A stretch of DNA of 22,311 bases from DRWZ01 sp964601505. Its GTDB lineage: Bacteria > Calescibacteriota > Calescibacteriia > Calescibacteriales > Calescibacteriaceae. The position numbers and the translations under genes were made by a program. This document shows, piece by piece, positions 7,988-15,543 of the stretch (position 1 is the first letter of the stretch; the number at the start of each line of letters is the position of its first letter). Under the pieces are notes generated by a model, which had not been told where the DNA came from, made no database searches, and saw only the letters and a list, made by a program, of their open reading frames with translations. The stretch is taken from the NCBI GenBank assembly GCA_964601505.1, contig CAZRNR010000034.1:1-22311 (forward strand). The letters run 5' to 3'.

Positions 7988-8752
7988 TTAATCCAATTTA
8001 GCGGATTTGATTATAGTTTTAATATCCTGATCCGTATCAACTGGGATAAGTTTTTTTGAACCTACAAATACCTTTATCTTCATACTGTTATCAATAGCAC
8101 GAAGCTGTTCCAATTTTTCTTTCTTCTCGTTCTCTGTTTGCTTCATTTTCAAGAATTTGAAAAGAGCATCTGTGCGAAAAGCGTATATCCCCGCGTGTAA
8201 AATATATTTTTCCGCTCCAAAAGGAATCTGACTCCTTGAGAAATAAATAGCAAAACCCTGAGGATCAACCACAATCTTAACCCTGTTTGGATTCATATAT
8301 TCTGTTTTTTCTGAACTCCAAAAACCATAAGTTGCGATATCCGCCCTTTTATCCCGAGCCAAAGATAAAACTACAGAATTTATAATATGCGGAGTAATAA
8401 GAGGTTCGTCTCCCTGAACATTGACAACAATTCCCGGTATCTTTACGCCTTCCTGTTTCAAGATTTGGATGAGCTTTCCTACTCTATCTGAACCAGACTT
8501 TATATCTTTTCCTCTAACTACGAAAACATCTAATTTTTCCGCCAGATTTCTTGGCAGAGAATCCTTGAAACGCAGAACGGTATTTTTTATTCTATCAGAA
8601 TCTGTAGCGACAAAAACTTTTTTAGCTCTAGACCTAATACAAGACGATACAGTATGAATTAGAACCTCCCGTCCAAAAAGCTTTAGCAATAACTTTCTCG
8701 GGAGTCTTTTTGAATTTTCTCTCGCAGGAACGACACAAAAAAAGTCATCCAT
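7988..8752 (-). CDS. kdsB: 3-deoxy-manno-octulosonate cytidylyltransferase (CMP-Kdo synthetase)
   Basis: Activates Kdo with CTP to CMP-Kdo, the donor for the inner core of LPS; cytoplasmic. The protein is 254 residues, the family norm. Motifs: nucleotide-binding PARENSKRLPRK (residues 9-20), SGSDR (86-90, usually SGTDR), VNVQGDEPLI (110-119), HAGIYAF, KEKLEQLRA, and PVDTDQDI at the C-terminus. The ATG at 8752 is preferred; the codon before it is TTG and lies directly after the acpP stop. The gene follows acpP with a 4-base gap, so the two are almost surely cotranscribed. Downstream, 171 bases separate it from the convergent dxs. Confidence 0.95.
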   Translation of the reverse strand: MDDFFCVVPARENSKRLPRKLLLKLFGREVLIHTVSSCIRSRAKKVFVATDSDRIKNTVLRFKDSLPRNLAEKLDVFVVRGKDIKSGSDRVGKLIQILKQEGVKIPGIVVNVQGDEPLITPHIINSVVLSLARDKRADIATYGFWSSEKTEYMNPNRVKIVVDPQGFAIYFSRSQIPFGAEKYILHAGIYAFRTDALFKFLKMKQTENEKKEKLEQLRAIDNSMKIKVFVGSKKLIPVDTDQDIKTIIKSAKLD

Positions 8753-8756
8753 CAAA

Positions 8757-8996
8757 TCAGGATTTCTTCTTTGATTTTATATACTCTATTGCATCTCCAA
8801 CAGTTTTTATCTTATCAAGGTCTTCATCTGGAATAGATATTCCAAACTCTTCCTCAAGTTTCATAACCATATCAACTATATCAAGAGAGTCTGCTCCAAG
8901 GTCATCTATAAAAGAAGCATCATTCCTTATGTCCTCTATCTTCTTACTCAACTTCTCCGCAATTACACTTTTAATCTTTACCTCCAAATCCTCCAT
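8757..8996 (-). CDS. acpP: Acyl carrier protein
   Basis: Small acidic carrier of acyl chains for fatty acid and lipid A synthesis. With the ATG at 8996 the protein is 79 residues, MEDLEVKIKSVIAEKL..., matching the family; a tandem ATG lies at 8999 and an ATG at 9044 would add a hydrophobic, non-ACP extension. The 4'-phosphopantetheine site is Ser37 in GADSLDIVDMVM, followed by the usual KLEEEFGISIPDEDLDKIKTVGDAIEYI. No fab gene is adjacent, which is unusual; it sits between ccmF (78 bases upstream) and kdsB (4 bases downstream). A TATTTT hexamer ending six bases before the ATG at 8999 could be its own -10 box. Confidence 0.96.
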   Translation of the reverse strand: MEDLEVKIKSVIAEKLSKKIEDIRNDASFIDDLGADSLDIVDMVMKLEEEFGISIPDEDLDKIKTVGDAIEYIKSKKKS

Positions 8997-9074
8997 CATA
9001 TTGAAAAAATAAAAACTTAGATCGGAAGTTTTGATAAATTTCAAAAAACGAATGTGGATTTGCGGGAATTAAAA

Positions 9075-10904
9075 TTAATTGGATTTCTTCCTCAGGAGAT
9101 CCGCAAAGTTAAGAATTCCGGATAGAAACATAACAAATGCTCCAAGCCATACAAACGATACCAAAGGATTCTCCCAAACCTTTATGTAAATTCCTCCATC
9201 CTCTCCTGCTTTTATAAAGACAATATAAAAATCCTTAAAAAGTCCATACTTTATACCTGCTTCTGTAGTCGGCTCATCCCATGTTAAATAAATTCTTTTT
9301 TCGGAAGAAATCTTAAAATCTCCATTAGAATCCGACACTTCAAAAACTGCCCTGACCGCTGAAAAATTCTGTCCGACATAGTTCTCCAAATCTTTAAAAG
9401 TTATCTTGTAATCCCCAAATATAGTTTCCTCCCCGAGCTTTAGAAAAATCTCCTTCTCCTTATACATAAGCTGAGAAAAAGCTACGCCTATACAAAAAAT
9501 AAAAAATCCAACATGAGCTGACATCTGAAAAATCTTCCTCAGGATCTTATTCTTCCTCCTTAAAACATCAATGATAATCATATATATCCCCAGAAAACTC
9601 AAACCTGCAACCAATCCAAGATCAACCGAGAAAAAGATTGAAACACCAGAAAAAGGTAAAAGGAATGGTATAGCGATATGAAGAATATTTTTCTTCAAAT
9701 ACCAAAAGCCATTTCCCCATGGTATAGACTGTCCCAAAGAAATAAAAACAAGCAGTATAACAGAAAGAGGACCAAAAATTCTGTTGTAGAAAGGTTTCCC
9801 AAAAGTTATCTTATCACCTGTTATTGATTCCCAAATTACAGGAAATATTGTTCCAAAACTGACCGTAATAAGCATAACAAGGAGAACAATAACTCCAGAA
9901 AGCATAAAAAACTCTCTTGAAAAGAGATGGTTCATCTCAAACTTCTTTTTATCTTTCATATTCATTCCTATATATGTGCAAAAACCTACTATAACAGCTA
10001 TGAAAATAAGAAAAGCTACTCCAAGTTCTGGATTCTGAACGAATGAATGGACTGATATAAAAACTCCAGATCTGACCAAAAATGTTCCAACCATTGACAA
10101 AACAAAAGTGAGCGCTATGAGAATAAAAGAAAATAGACGGAAATAACCAAATTTCCTTTCAAACATACTTATGTGAAGAAAGGATGTAAGAGAAAGCCAG
10201 GGTATAAAGGATACATTTTCTACTGGATCCCACGCCCAGTATCCTCCCCAGCCGAGTTCAGAATAAGCCCACCATCCTCCCAAAACTATTCCTAAGGTTA
10301 AAAAAGCCCAGTTCCATATAGCCCAAACCCTATAACTTGTCCCAAGACCTAAAATCCTCTCCACAAAAAGTGTAAAAGTGACAACTGTTCCGGTAAGCCC
10401 AGTATATAGAAAAACGGGATGAAGAACCATTCCAAAATGCTGAAGTAGTGGATTGAGCTCCCTGCCATCTTCTGGTGGAGGGTAAAAGAAAGAAAAAGGT
10501 TTTGATATAAAGCTTGAGATAAAAAGAAAAAAAGAAATGGTAAAGAAAACAATAGCGTAGGAAATTGGATGATTCTTCTTGCCAGAGATAACCGACTGAA
10601 GAGAGAGCAAGAGTGTCCAGAATAAAATTGAGCCTTCCTGTCCGCCCCATAAAGCAGTGATTTTGTAAATCAAAGGTAGCAAAGAATTAGAGTGGTTAGC
10701 AACAAATTTTATATAGTAATGACCATTTACAAGAGATAGTACCAATGTAAGACAACCCAAAAATACAACAAACAATACAGAAATCTCTATCTTCCACAAA
10801 CTTTCAAGGGTCTGGTTTTTCAGAGAAAGTATTAAACCGAAAAGCGACAGAAGCAAAGCGGTATATATAAAGAATTCTCCTAACTTCAGCGAGGTAAAAA
10901 TCAT
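9075..10904 (-). CDS. ccmF: Cytochrome c heme lyase subunit CcmF
   Basis: Polytopic inner-membrane protein of cytochrome c maturation system I, which delivers heme to apocytochrome on the periplasmic side. The 609 residues contain many hydrophobic segments and the CcmF/CcsA hallmarks: WGGQEGS (86-92), LHPVFLYTG (161-169) with a candidate heme-ligand His162, the WWD domain ELGWGGYWAWDPVENVSF (216-233), RSGVFISVHSF with His286, and a C-terminal periplasmic beta region ending in a final helix, ENPLVSFVWLGAFVMFLSG. The ATG overlaps the stop of the upstream B12-binding gene (ATGA), so translation is likely coupled. Other ccm genes (ccmE, ccmG, ccmH) are absent here. Presence implies periplasmic c-type cytochromes in this organism. 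Confidence 0.95.
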   Translation of the reverse strand: MIFTSLKLGEFFIYTALLLSLFGLILSLKNQTLESLWKIEISVLFVVFLGCLTLVLSLVNGHYYIKFVANHSNSLLPLIYKITALWGGQEGSILFWTLLLSLQSVISGKKNHPISYAIVFFTISFFLFISSFISKPFSFFYPPPEDGRELNPLLQHFGMVLHPVFLYTGLTGTVVTFTLFVERILGLGTSYRVWAIWNWAFLTLGIVLGGWWAYSELGWGGYWAWDPVENVSFIPWLSLTSFLHISMFERKFGYFRLFSFILIALTFVLSMVGTFLVRSGVFISVHSFVQNPELGVAFLIFIAVIVGFCTYIGMNMKDKKKFEMNHLFSREFFMLSGVIVLLVMLITVSFGTIFPVIWESITGDKITFGKPFYNRIFGPLSVILLVFISLGQSIPWGNGFWYLKKNILHIAIPFLLPFSGVSIFFSVDLGLVAGLSFLGIYMIIIDVLRRKNKILRKIFQMSAHVGFFIFCIGVAFSQLMYKEKEIFLKLGEETIFGDYKITFKDLENYVGQNFSAVRAVFEVSDSNGDFKISSEKRIYLTWDEPTTEAGIKYGLFKDFYIVFIKAGEDGGIYIKVWENPLVSFVWLGAFVMFLSGILNFADLLRKKSN

Positions 10905-11332
10905 ATCATAACAGATTGAGTTGATCCTGATAAACTTCTATAATCTCTCACAAGCTTTTCAACCGTCTCAATTATAACACTAAGAGAAGTTCCTGGAACA
11001 AATATAGCTTTAACTCCATTTTTCTTAAGATATTCAAAATCATCTTCTGGTATTATTCCGCCAACAACCACTGGTTTTGAATCTATTTTTCTCTTTTTTA
11101 GCTCCTCCATAAGCTTTGGGATAAGAACATTGTGAGCACCAGATAAAATAGAAATACCTATAAGATCAACATCTTCCTCAAGAGCAATATCAGCTACCTC
11201 ATATGGAGTTTTATGCAATCCCGTGTATATAACTTCAAAACCTGCTTCCTTTAACGCTCTCGCAATAACTTTTGCTCCCCTATCATGACCATCAAGCCCT
11301 ATCTTAGCAACAAGAACCCTACCCTTTAGCAT
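10901..11332 (-). CDS. B12-binding (small/C-terminal) subunit of methylmalonyl-CoA mutase
   Basis: Separate cobalamin-binding subunit of about 143 residues, homologous to the C-terminal domain of methylmalonyl-CoA mutase, which interconverts methylmalonyl-CoA and succinyl-CoA with adenosylcobalamin. The ATG at 11332 gives MLKGRVLVAKIGLDGHDRG; a TTG at 11362 would add ten hydrophobic residues not seen in the family. The signature DGHDRG contains the His that coordinates cobalt from below (His16). SILSGAH, VVGGIIPEDD and FVPGTSL complete the Rossmann-like cobalamin site. The catalytic TIM-barrel subunit is not in the window, as is common in archaea and some bacteria with split mutases. Related orphan B12 subunits serve other mutases (ethylmalonyl-, isobutyryl-CoA), so the substrate is less certain than the fold. 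It overlaps ccmF by 4 bases. Confidence 0.85.
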   Translation of the reverse strand: MLKGRVLVAKIGLDGHDRGAKVIARALKEAGFEVIYTGLHKTPYEVADIALEEDVDLIGISILSGAHNVLIPKLMEELKKRKIDSKPVVVGGIIPEDDFEYLKKNGVKAIFVPGTSLSVIIETVEKLVRDYRSLSGSTQSVMI

Positions 11333-11615
11333 AACATGTAAATATTTTAGTAAAAAAAACAAACCTTATTATATCTTCAAAAATTGTTGAAAAGTTATAA
11401 AATCTGGATTCAAAAAATGAAAAAAATACAAACATACAACTAACTTCAGGATTTTCTGGTAATACATTTATTCATATCCTCATATCTGATCTTTATATCA
11501 TTATTTTTTATATCCCAAAGTTCTGCTTAACAGATTTTTATCTGAGTGAAAACTTTTCTTTCTCTAACACATCTTAAGGATTGATAAAAAGGGCCTGATC
11601 ACTTCCGACATAAAC

Positions 11616-11633
11616 TAAATCTAATTAGATTTA
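11616..11633. repeat. 18-base perfect palindrome, candidate operator
   Basis: TAAATCTAATTAGATTTA is an exact inverted repeat with no spacer. It lies 81 bases before the dctP-like start and about 280 bases before the divergent B12-subunit start. Its symmetry fits binding of a dimeric regulator; no regulator gene is adjacent. The AT-rich background makes chance palindromes more likely, though 18 exact bases is long. Confidence 0.4.
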
Positions 11634-11678
11634 CCTTAAAAAATCTTGACGAAAGCAAAAAAACATTTTCAAAAATTA

Positions 11679-11707
11679 TTGCTACTTGGATTCTCGAGTG
11701 ATTAAAT
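11679..11707 (+). promoter_or_regulatory. Candidate promoter of the dctP-like gene
   Basis: TTGCTA (11679-11684) and TTAAAT (11702-11707) are spaced by exactly 17 bases, each with four of six consensus matches. The -10 hexamer ends seven bases before the ATG at 11715, so transcription would begin at the start codon itself (leaderless). No Shine-Dalgarno is present to argue otherwise. Confidence 0.4.
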
Positions 11708-11714
11708 CAAAGAT

Positions 11715-12722
11715 ATGAAAAAGTTAAAAAAGCTCTCATTAAACTTTGTATTAATAATTTTTTTCATATCATTATACGCACAAAATTCATATTCATCATC
11801 ATCAGAAGAAATATGGAAATGCGGAACAATCGCTCCTCCGGGAAGTGGATATGAAAAAGTAATAAAAAAAATAACAAGCGAAATAGAAAAAATCTTAAAC
11901 GTCAAGATAAAGGTTTACTATGCTAATTCCTTCAAAGATGAAATAGATATAGCTGAGGGAATGAAATCAGGAAAACTAGATTGTGGAATGCTCACAGGAA
12001 ATGGTCTTGGATACCTTTCTATATATACAAGAGTTCTTGAATTACCTTTTCTTATAAAGTCAAAAAATGAATGGAATAAAATTAGAAATAGCATAACAAC
12101 AATTATCGCAAACACTATGAGAAATGAAGGATGGGAACTGATAGGTTTATTTGGAGTGGGTTTTGTACATTTTCTCTCTAAATATCCAATCGAGAGAATT
12201 CAAGACTTTTCTGACAGAACATTTTGGGTATGGGATACTAACCCCATACAGGTTGAATCATTTAGTGTCTTAAAAACTTTTGGAACCAAACCTCTTGAAG
12301 TCAGTCCCCTTGATTTACTTTCATTCTCTGATAAAATAGATATAATCTGGGGACCAATATATGCTTTTGTTGCTTATGGATGGTATAGGAATTTCAAATA
12401 CATTATGTTTCCCCCTGTACTCTACTTTCCAGGTGGAGCAGTTGTCTCATCTGAAAAAATAAAAGGGTATTCACAAGAACAGCTCTCAAAAATCCGTGAT
12501 ATATTTCTTAAAGAAGAAATAACGGAAGAATTAGAAATTCTAAATGAGAAAGCGTATGAAATACTAATAAAATCTGGTATAAAAAGAGTTGAGATAAAAG
12601 ATGTTGATAAACTTGAAGGTGCTTTCAAATCACAAATGTATGAATCCTTCAAAAAATATCTACCATCCTGGTTAATGATCTCTGTTATGGAGGAGGTAAT
12701 AAAGGTAAGGGATATAAGGTGA
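11715..12722 (+). CDS. TRAP-type (DctP family) solute-binding protein
   Basis: Periplasmic binding protein of the DctP family, which feeds carboxylates or related solutes to TRAP transporters. A classical signal peptide opens it (MKKLKKLSLN, then a hydrophobic run to about residue 27). Family features: GTIAPPGSGYEKVIKKITSEIE, a strand KIKVYYANSFKDEIDIAEGMKSGKLDCGML, LELPFLIKSKNEW, and FPPVLYFPGGAVVSSEKIKGYS toward the C-terminal lobe; length 335 is usual. The position of the ligand carboxylate-binding Arg of typical DctP proteins (KIRVW) reads FWVWD, so that Arg appears to be Trp171; the ligand may not be a simple carboxylate. No dctQ/dctM permease genes adjoin it. A candidate promoter at 11679-11707 would start the mRNA at the ATG. 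Confidence 0.82.
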   Translation: MKKLKKLSLNFVLIIFFISLYAQNSYSSSSEEIWKCGTIAPPGSGYEKVIKKITSEIEKILNVKIKVYYANSFKDEIDIAEGMKSGKLDCGMLTGNGLGYLSIYTRVLELPFLIKSKNEWNKIRNSITTIIANTMRNEGWELIGLFGVGFVHFLSKYPIERIQDFSDRTFWVWDTNPIQVESFSVLKTFGTKPLEVSPLDLLSFSDKIDIIWGPIYAFVAYGWYRNFKYIMFPPVLYFPGGAVVSSEKIKGYSQEQLSKIRDIFLKEEITEELEILNEKAYEILIKSGIKRVEIKDVDKLEGAFKSQMYESFKKYLPSWLMISVMEEVIKVRDIR

Positions 12723-12860
12723 AGTGAAAATATTCGTACAATGGTAATGATACAGTTGAAATTAAATCAAAAACTACAAAAATTTTGAAAATAAAAAAGA
12801 GATAATCAGGTATGAGCTACGATGAGAAACCAAATAAAATAAGAAAACAGAAAAACAGTA

Positions 12861-12888
12861 TTGATATGTTGAAATAAGTTGATATAAA
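12861..12888 (+). promoter_or_regulatory. Candidate promoter of the secY-wzz-lpxC unit
   Basis: TTGATA (12861-12866) and TATAAA (12883-12888), each five of six matches to consensus, are 16 bases apart. Transcription would start about 12895 and leave an 84-base leader before secY. It sits in a 256-base gene-free gap (12723-12978) in which I see no other clear element and no strong terminator hairpin for the upstream gene. Confidence 0.5.
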
Positions 12889-12978
12889 ATGTAGAAGAAC
12901 AGAATAAACAAAATAAAAACCCTCCCGAACATTTCTGATAATGCTTAATAGGCTTTCTGACTTGCTATTGTATGATTT

Positions 12979-14298
12979 ATGCAAAGACCAGCAAATATAA
13001 TATCGCTCCCCAAGATTCCAGAACTCAAAAACAGGGTGCTTTTTACACTTCTGATGCTTTTCATATACCGAGTTGGGATATTTATACCGCTCCCTGGAGT
13101 AGATGTTCAAGCTCTGAAGGAGTTTTTCGCAAGAGCTGAGGGAACCCTCCTTGGGCTTTTCAATCTTTTCTCCGGTGGTGCCATGGAAAACGCGTCTATC
13201 TTTGCCCTTGGTGTAATGCCGTATATCACATCATCCATCATAATGGAGGTCATGAGTTCTGTCTTTCCAAAACTTCAGGAACTAAAAAAACAAGGAGAAC
13301 TTGGAAGACAAAAGATAAATCAATACACTCGTTATCTCACAATATTTCTTGCACTCTTTCAAGGCTCATTCTGGGCACTCTCCCTCGAACAAACTTTTGT
13401 TGGAACAGGTTCCTTAGCTGTTCATGGGGGTTTCCTATTCAGAATATCCTCCGGTATAATCCTACTTATTGGAACTATGTCTCTTTTATGGATAGGTGAG
13501 CAGATAACTAAAAAGGGGATTGGCAATGGCGTATCGCTCATAATATTTACTGGAATAATAGCCGGACTCCCCGGAGCAATAGGAAATCTCTTTACACTCA
13601 TAAAACTAGGAGAAATCGAACCTATGAATGTCATAATGGGACTGATACTTATGTTAATAGTCGTCGGTTTTGTTGTATGGATAGAAGCTTCCTATAGAAA
13701 AATAACTATTCAATATGCAACAAGAGTCATGGGAAGAAAAATAGTAGGCGGTGTTTCATCTTATCTCCCAATAAAACTCAATATCTCTGGAGTTATCCCT
13801 CCGATATTTGCATCATCACTTCTTATGTTTCCTTTAACAGTAGCTCAATTTGTCCAAAACCCAATAACACAGAAAATAGCAGAATTCCTAAATCCACTAT
13901 CCATCCCCTACAACATAATATACTTCGCTCTAATTATGTTCTTCGCATTCTTTTATACAGGGATAATTTTTAACCCATACGATGTCGCTGAAAATCTACA
14001 GAAAGCAGGGGCATTTATACCAGGAATCAGACCCGGCGAAAACACAGCTAAGTTCCTTGACGGGATCATAACCAGATTAACTCTTATAGGAGGAATATAT
14101 CTTGGATTCATATGTGTTCTGCCAACATTTTTTATATCCGGGATGAACCTACCTTTCAGATTTGGAGGAACAGCATTACTCATAGTGGTTGGAGTAGCTA
14201 TGGATACAATAAGGCAGGTCGAGTCTCTCCTACTTATGTCAAGCTATGAAGGAATGATGGGGAAGGAACCCGTTTTCAGAGGAAGAACTGTCTTCTAA
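12979..14298 (+). CDS. secY: Protein translocase subunit SecY
   Basis: Central pore of the Sec translocon in the inner membrane, for export and membrane insertion. The 439 residues contain ten hydrophobic segments and the SecY signatures: N-terminal RVLFTLLMLFIYRVG.FIPLPGVD, FNLFSGGAMENASIFALGVMPYI (plug and TM2), WIGEQITKKGIGNGVSLIIFTGII, LPIKLNISGVIPPIFASSLL, GIRPGENT in the large cytoplasmic loop, and VGVAMDTIRQVESLLLMSSYEG at the end. Normally secY lies in the spc ribosomal operon before adk and map; here a binding-protein gene precedes it and a wzz-like gene follows after a single base. No clear Shine-Dalgarno precedes the ATG. Confidence 0.98.
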   Translation: MQRPANIISLPKIPELKNRVLFTLLMLFIYRVGIFIPLPGVDVQALKEFFARAEGTLLGLFNLFSGGAMENASIFALGVMPYITSSIIMEVMSSVFPKLQELKKQGELGRQKINQYTRYLTIFLALFQGSFWALSLEQTFVGTGSLAVHGGFLFRISSGIILLIGTMSLLWIGEQITKKGIGNGVSLIIFTGIIAGLPGAIGNLFTLIKLGEIEPMNVIMGLILMLIVVGFVVWIEASYRKITIQYATRVMGRKIVGGVSSYLPIKLNISGVIPPIFASSLLMFPLTVAQFVQNPITQKIAEFLNPLSIPYNIIYFALIMFFAFFYTGIIFNPYDVAENLQKAGAFIPGIRPGENTAKFLDGIITRLTLIGGIYLGFICVLPTFFISGMNLPFRFGGTALLIVVGVAMDTIRQVESLLLMSSYEGMMGKEPVFRGRTVF

Positions 14299-14299
14299 T

Positions 14300-15541
14300 A
14301 TGATAGAAGAAAAAGATAAGATAGGAAAAGCAATAGAAACACAAGATGAAATAGACTTATTTGAAATCATAGGTATTCTCTGGAAAAGAAAAAAATTAAT
14401 CATACTAATCACCATAACAATAACAGTTCTAGCAATAGTTTATTCCTTAGTAGCTACTCCTGTTTATAAAGCGACAGCGAAGATAATCCCTGTCTCATCA
14501 CAAAGAAGCACATTCTCTATACCATCAGAACTAATAGGCATTGCAGGAATGTTCGGTCTTGGAGGAACTGCCGGCGGAGCTGAAATAATAAAGGCAGTAC
14601 TTGGTTCAAGAGAACTTGCAAAGCTCGTAATCAAAAAGCAGGATCTCAAAAGATTTATATATCCTAAAGTCTGGGATGAAAAAACAGGAGAACCAAAAGT
14701 ATCTCCGGAAAAGATACCTCAAGATGATGAAATAGCAGAACTGTTTCTAAAAAACTTTCTCAAAATAACAGAAAATCCAAAAGAAAAAACTATAGAGATT
14801 TCTGTAATATTTCCAAAACACTCTACTCTATCGGCAATTGTTGCAAATGAAGTAATAGATTCACTACAAACGATATTAAATCAGAAAGCTTACACAAATG
14901 CCAAAAGAAATAGGCTATTTATTGAGGAGCAGGTGAATATCGCAAAGAAAAACCTGCAGATGGCTGAAGATGAATTCAGAGAATTTCAAGAAAAATACAA
15001 TGCAGTGGCAATAGATAAACAAATGGAAGAAAGTATAAAGCTATACGCAGAGCTGGTCGGAATGCTTTCGGAAAGGGAAGTTAAACTTGGAGTATTAAAA
15101 AAAATCACAACCCCAGATAATCCCGAAGCCATAGCACTTGAACACGAGATAAGAGAAATAAAACGGAAACTCAAAGAACTTGAAGAGGGACAGAAAAAAG
15201 CAGACCTGAAAGGTTATGTTCTAGACCCGACAAAAAAAATCATAATACCAATAGAGAATGTTCCAAACTTAGCGATTGAGTATATAAGAAGAAGAAGAGA
15301 ACTTGAAATCCAGAACGAAATTTACAAAGTCCTCCTTACCTCTCTTGAAAAGGCAAAAATTGAAGAAGCAAAAGAAGATGTATCATTTCAGGTCATAGAT
15401 TATGCATATCCACCACGATACAGATTCAAACCTAAAAGAAAGCTTATAGTCGCTGTCGCTTTTACCTCATCACTTCTTCTTGGGATTTTCCTCGCACTCC
15501 TGATTGAATCAATTGATAAAAGAAAAAAACAACAATCATAA
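14300..15541 (+). CDS. Wzz-type polysaccharide chain-length determinant / co-polymerase
   Basis: Inner-membrane protein of the Wzz/GNVR family (PCP), which sets the length of O-antigen or exopolysaccharide chains. Topology matches: a cytoplasmic N-terminus (DLFEIIGILWKRKK), TM1 at about 33-53, the PVYKATAKIIPV strand that follows TM1 in this family, a large periplasmic region with long coiled-coil stretches (about 190-300), a returning GNVR-like segment PRYRFKPKRK, and TM2 at about 383-402 with a short basic tail. No tyrosine kinase domain is fused. The length of 413 is between Wzz (about 330) and larger PCP-2 proteins. It starts one base after secY and ends two bases before lpxC, which supports cotranscription and an envelope polysaccharide role. 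Confidence 0.88.
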   Translation: MIEEKDKIGKAIETQDEIDLFEIIGILWKRKKLIILITITITVLAIVYSLVATPVYKATAKIIPVSSQRSTFSIPSELIGIAGMFGLGGTAGGAEIIKAVLGSRELAKLVIKKQDLKRFIYPKVWDEKTGEPKVSPEKIPQDDEIAELFLKNFLKITENPKEKTIEISVIFPKHSTLSAIVANEVIDSLQTILNQKAYTNAKRNRLFIEEQVNIAKKNLQMAEDEFREFQEKYNAVAIDKQMEESIKLYAELVGMLSEREVKLGVLKKITTPDNPEAIALEHEIREIKRKLKELEEGQKKADLKGYVLDPTKKIIIPIENVPNLAIEYIRRRRELEIQNEIYKVLLTSLEKAKIEEAKEDVSFQVIDYAYPPRYRFKPKRKLIVAVAFTSSLLLGIFLALLIESIDKRKKQQS

Positions 15542-15543
15542 AA

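Larger units (their letters stand above)
11333..11714. other. Intergenic region between divergent genes (382 bases)
   Basis: No credible gene on either strand. It should hold the start signals of the minus-strand B12-subunit/ccmF/acpP/kdsB unit and of the plus-strand dctP-like gene. Visible elements are an 18-base perfect palindrome at 11616-11633, a small hairpin CAGAT-TTTT-ATCTG at 11531-11544, and a promoter-like pair at 11679-11707. The rest is AT-rich without recognisable structure. Confidence 0.6.

Noticed and set aside
8997..9044. Longer acpP start at 9044
   Set aside because: It adds 16 residues (MKFIKTSDLSFYFF...) that no acyl carrier protein has; the ATG at 8996 fits the family.
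12817..13110. Minus-strand 97-codon open frame before and across the start of secY
   Set aside because: It overlaps secY antisense by over 130 bases, has no family resemblance, and reads as a composition artefact in AT-rich DNA.
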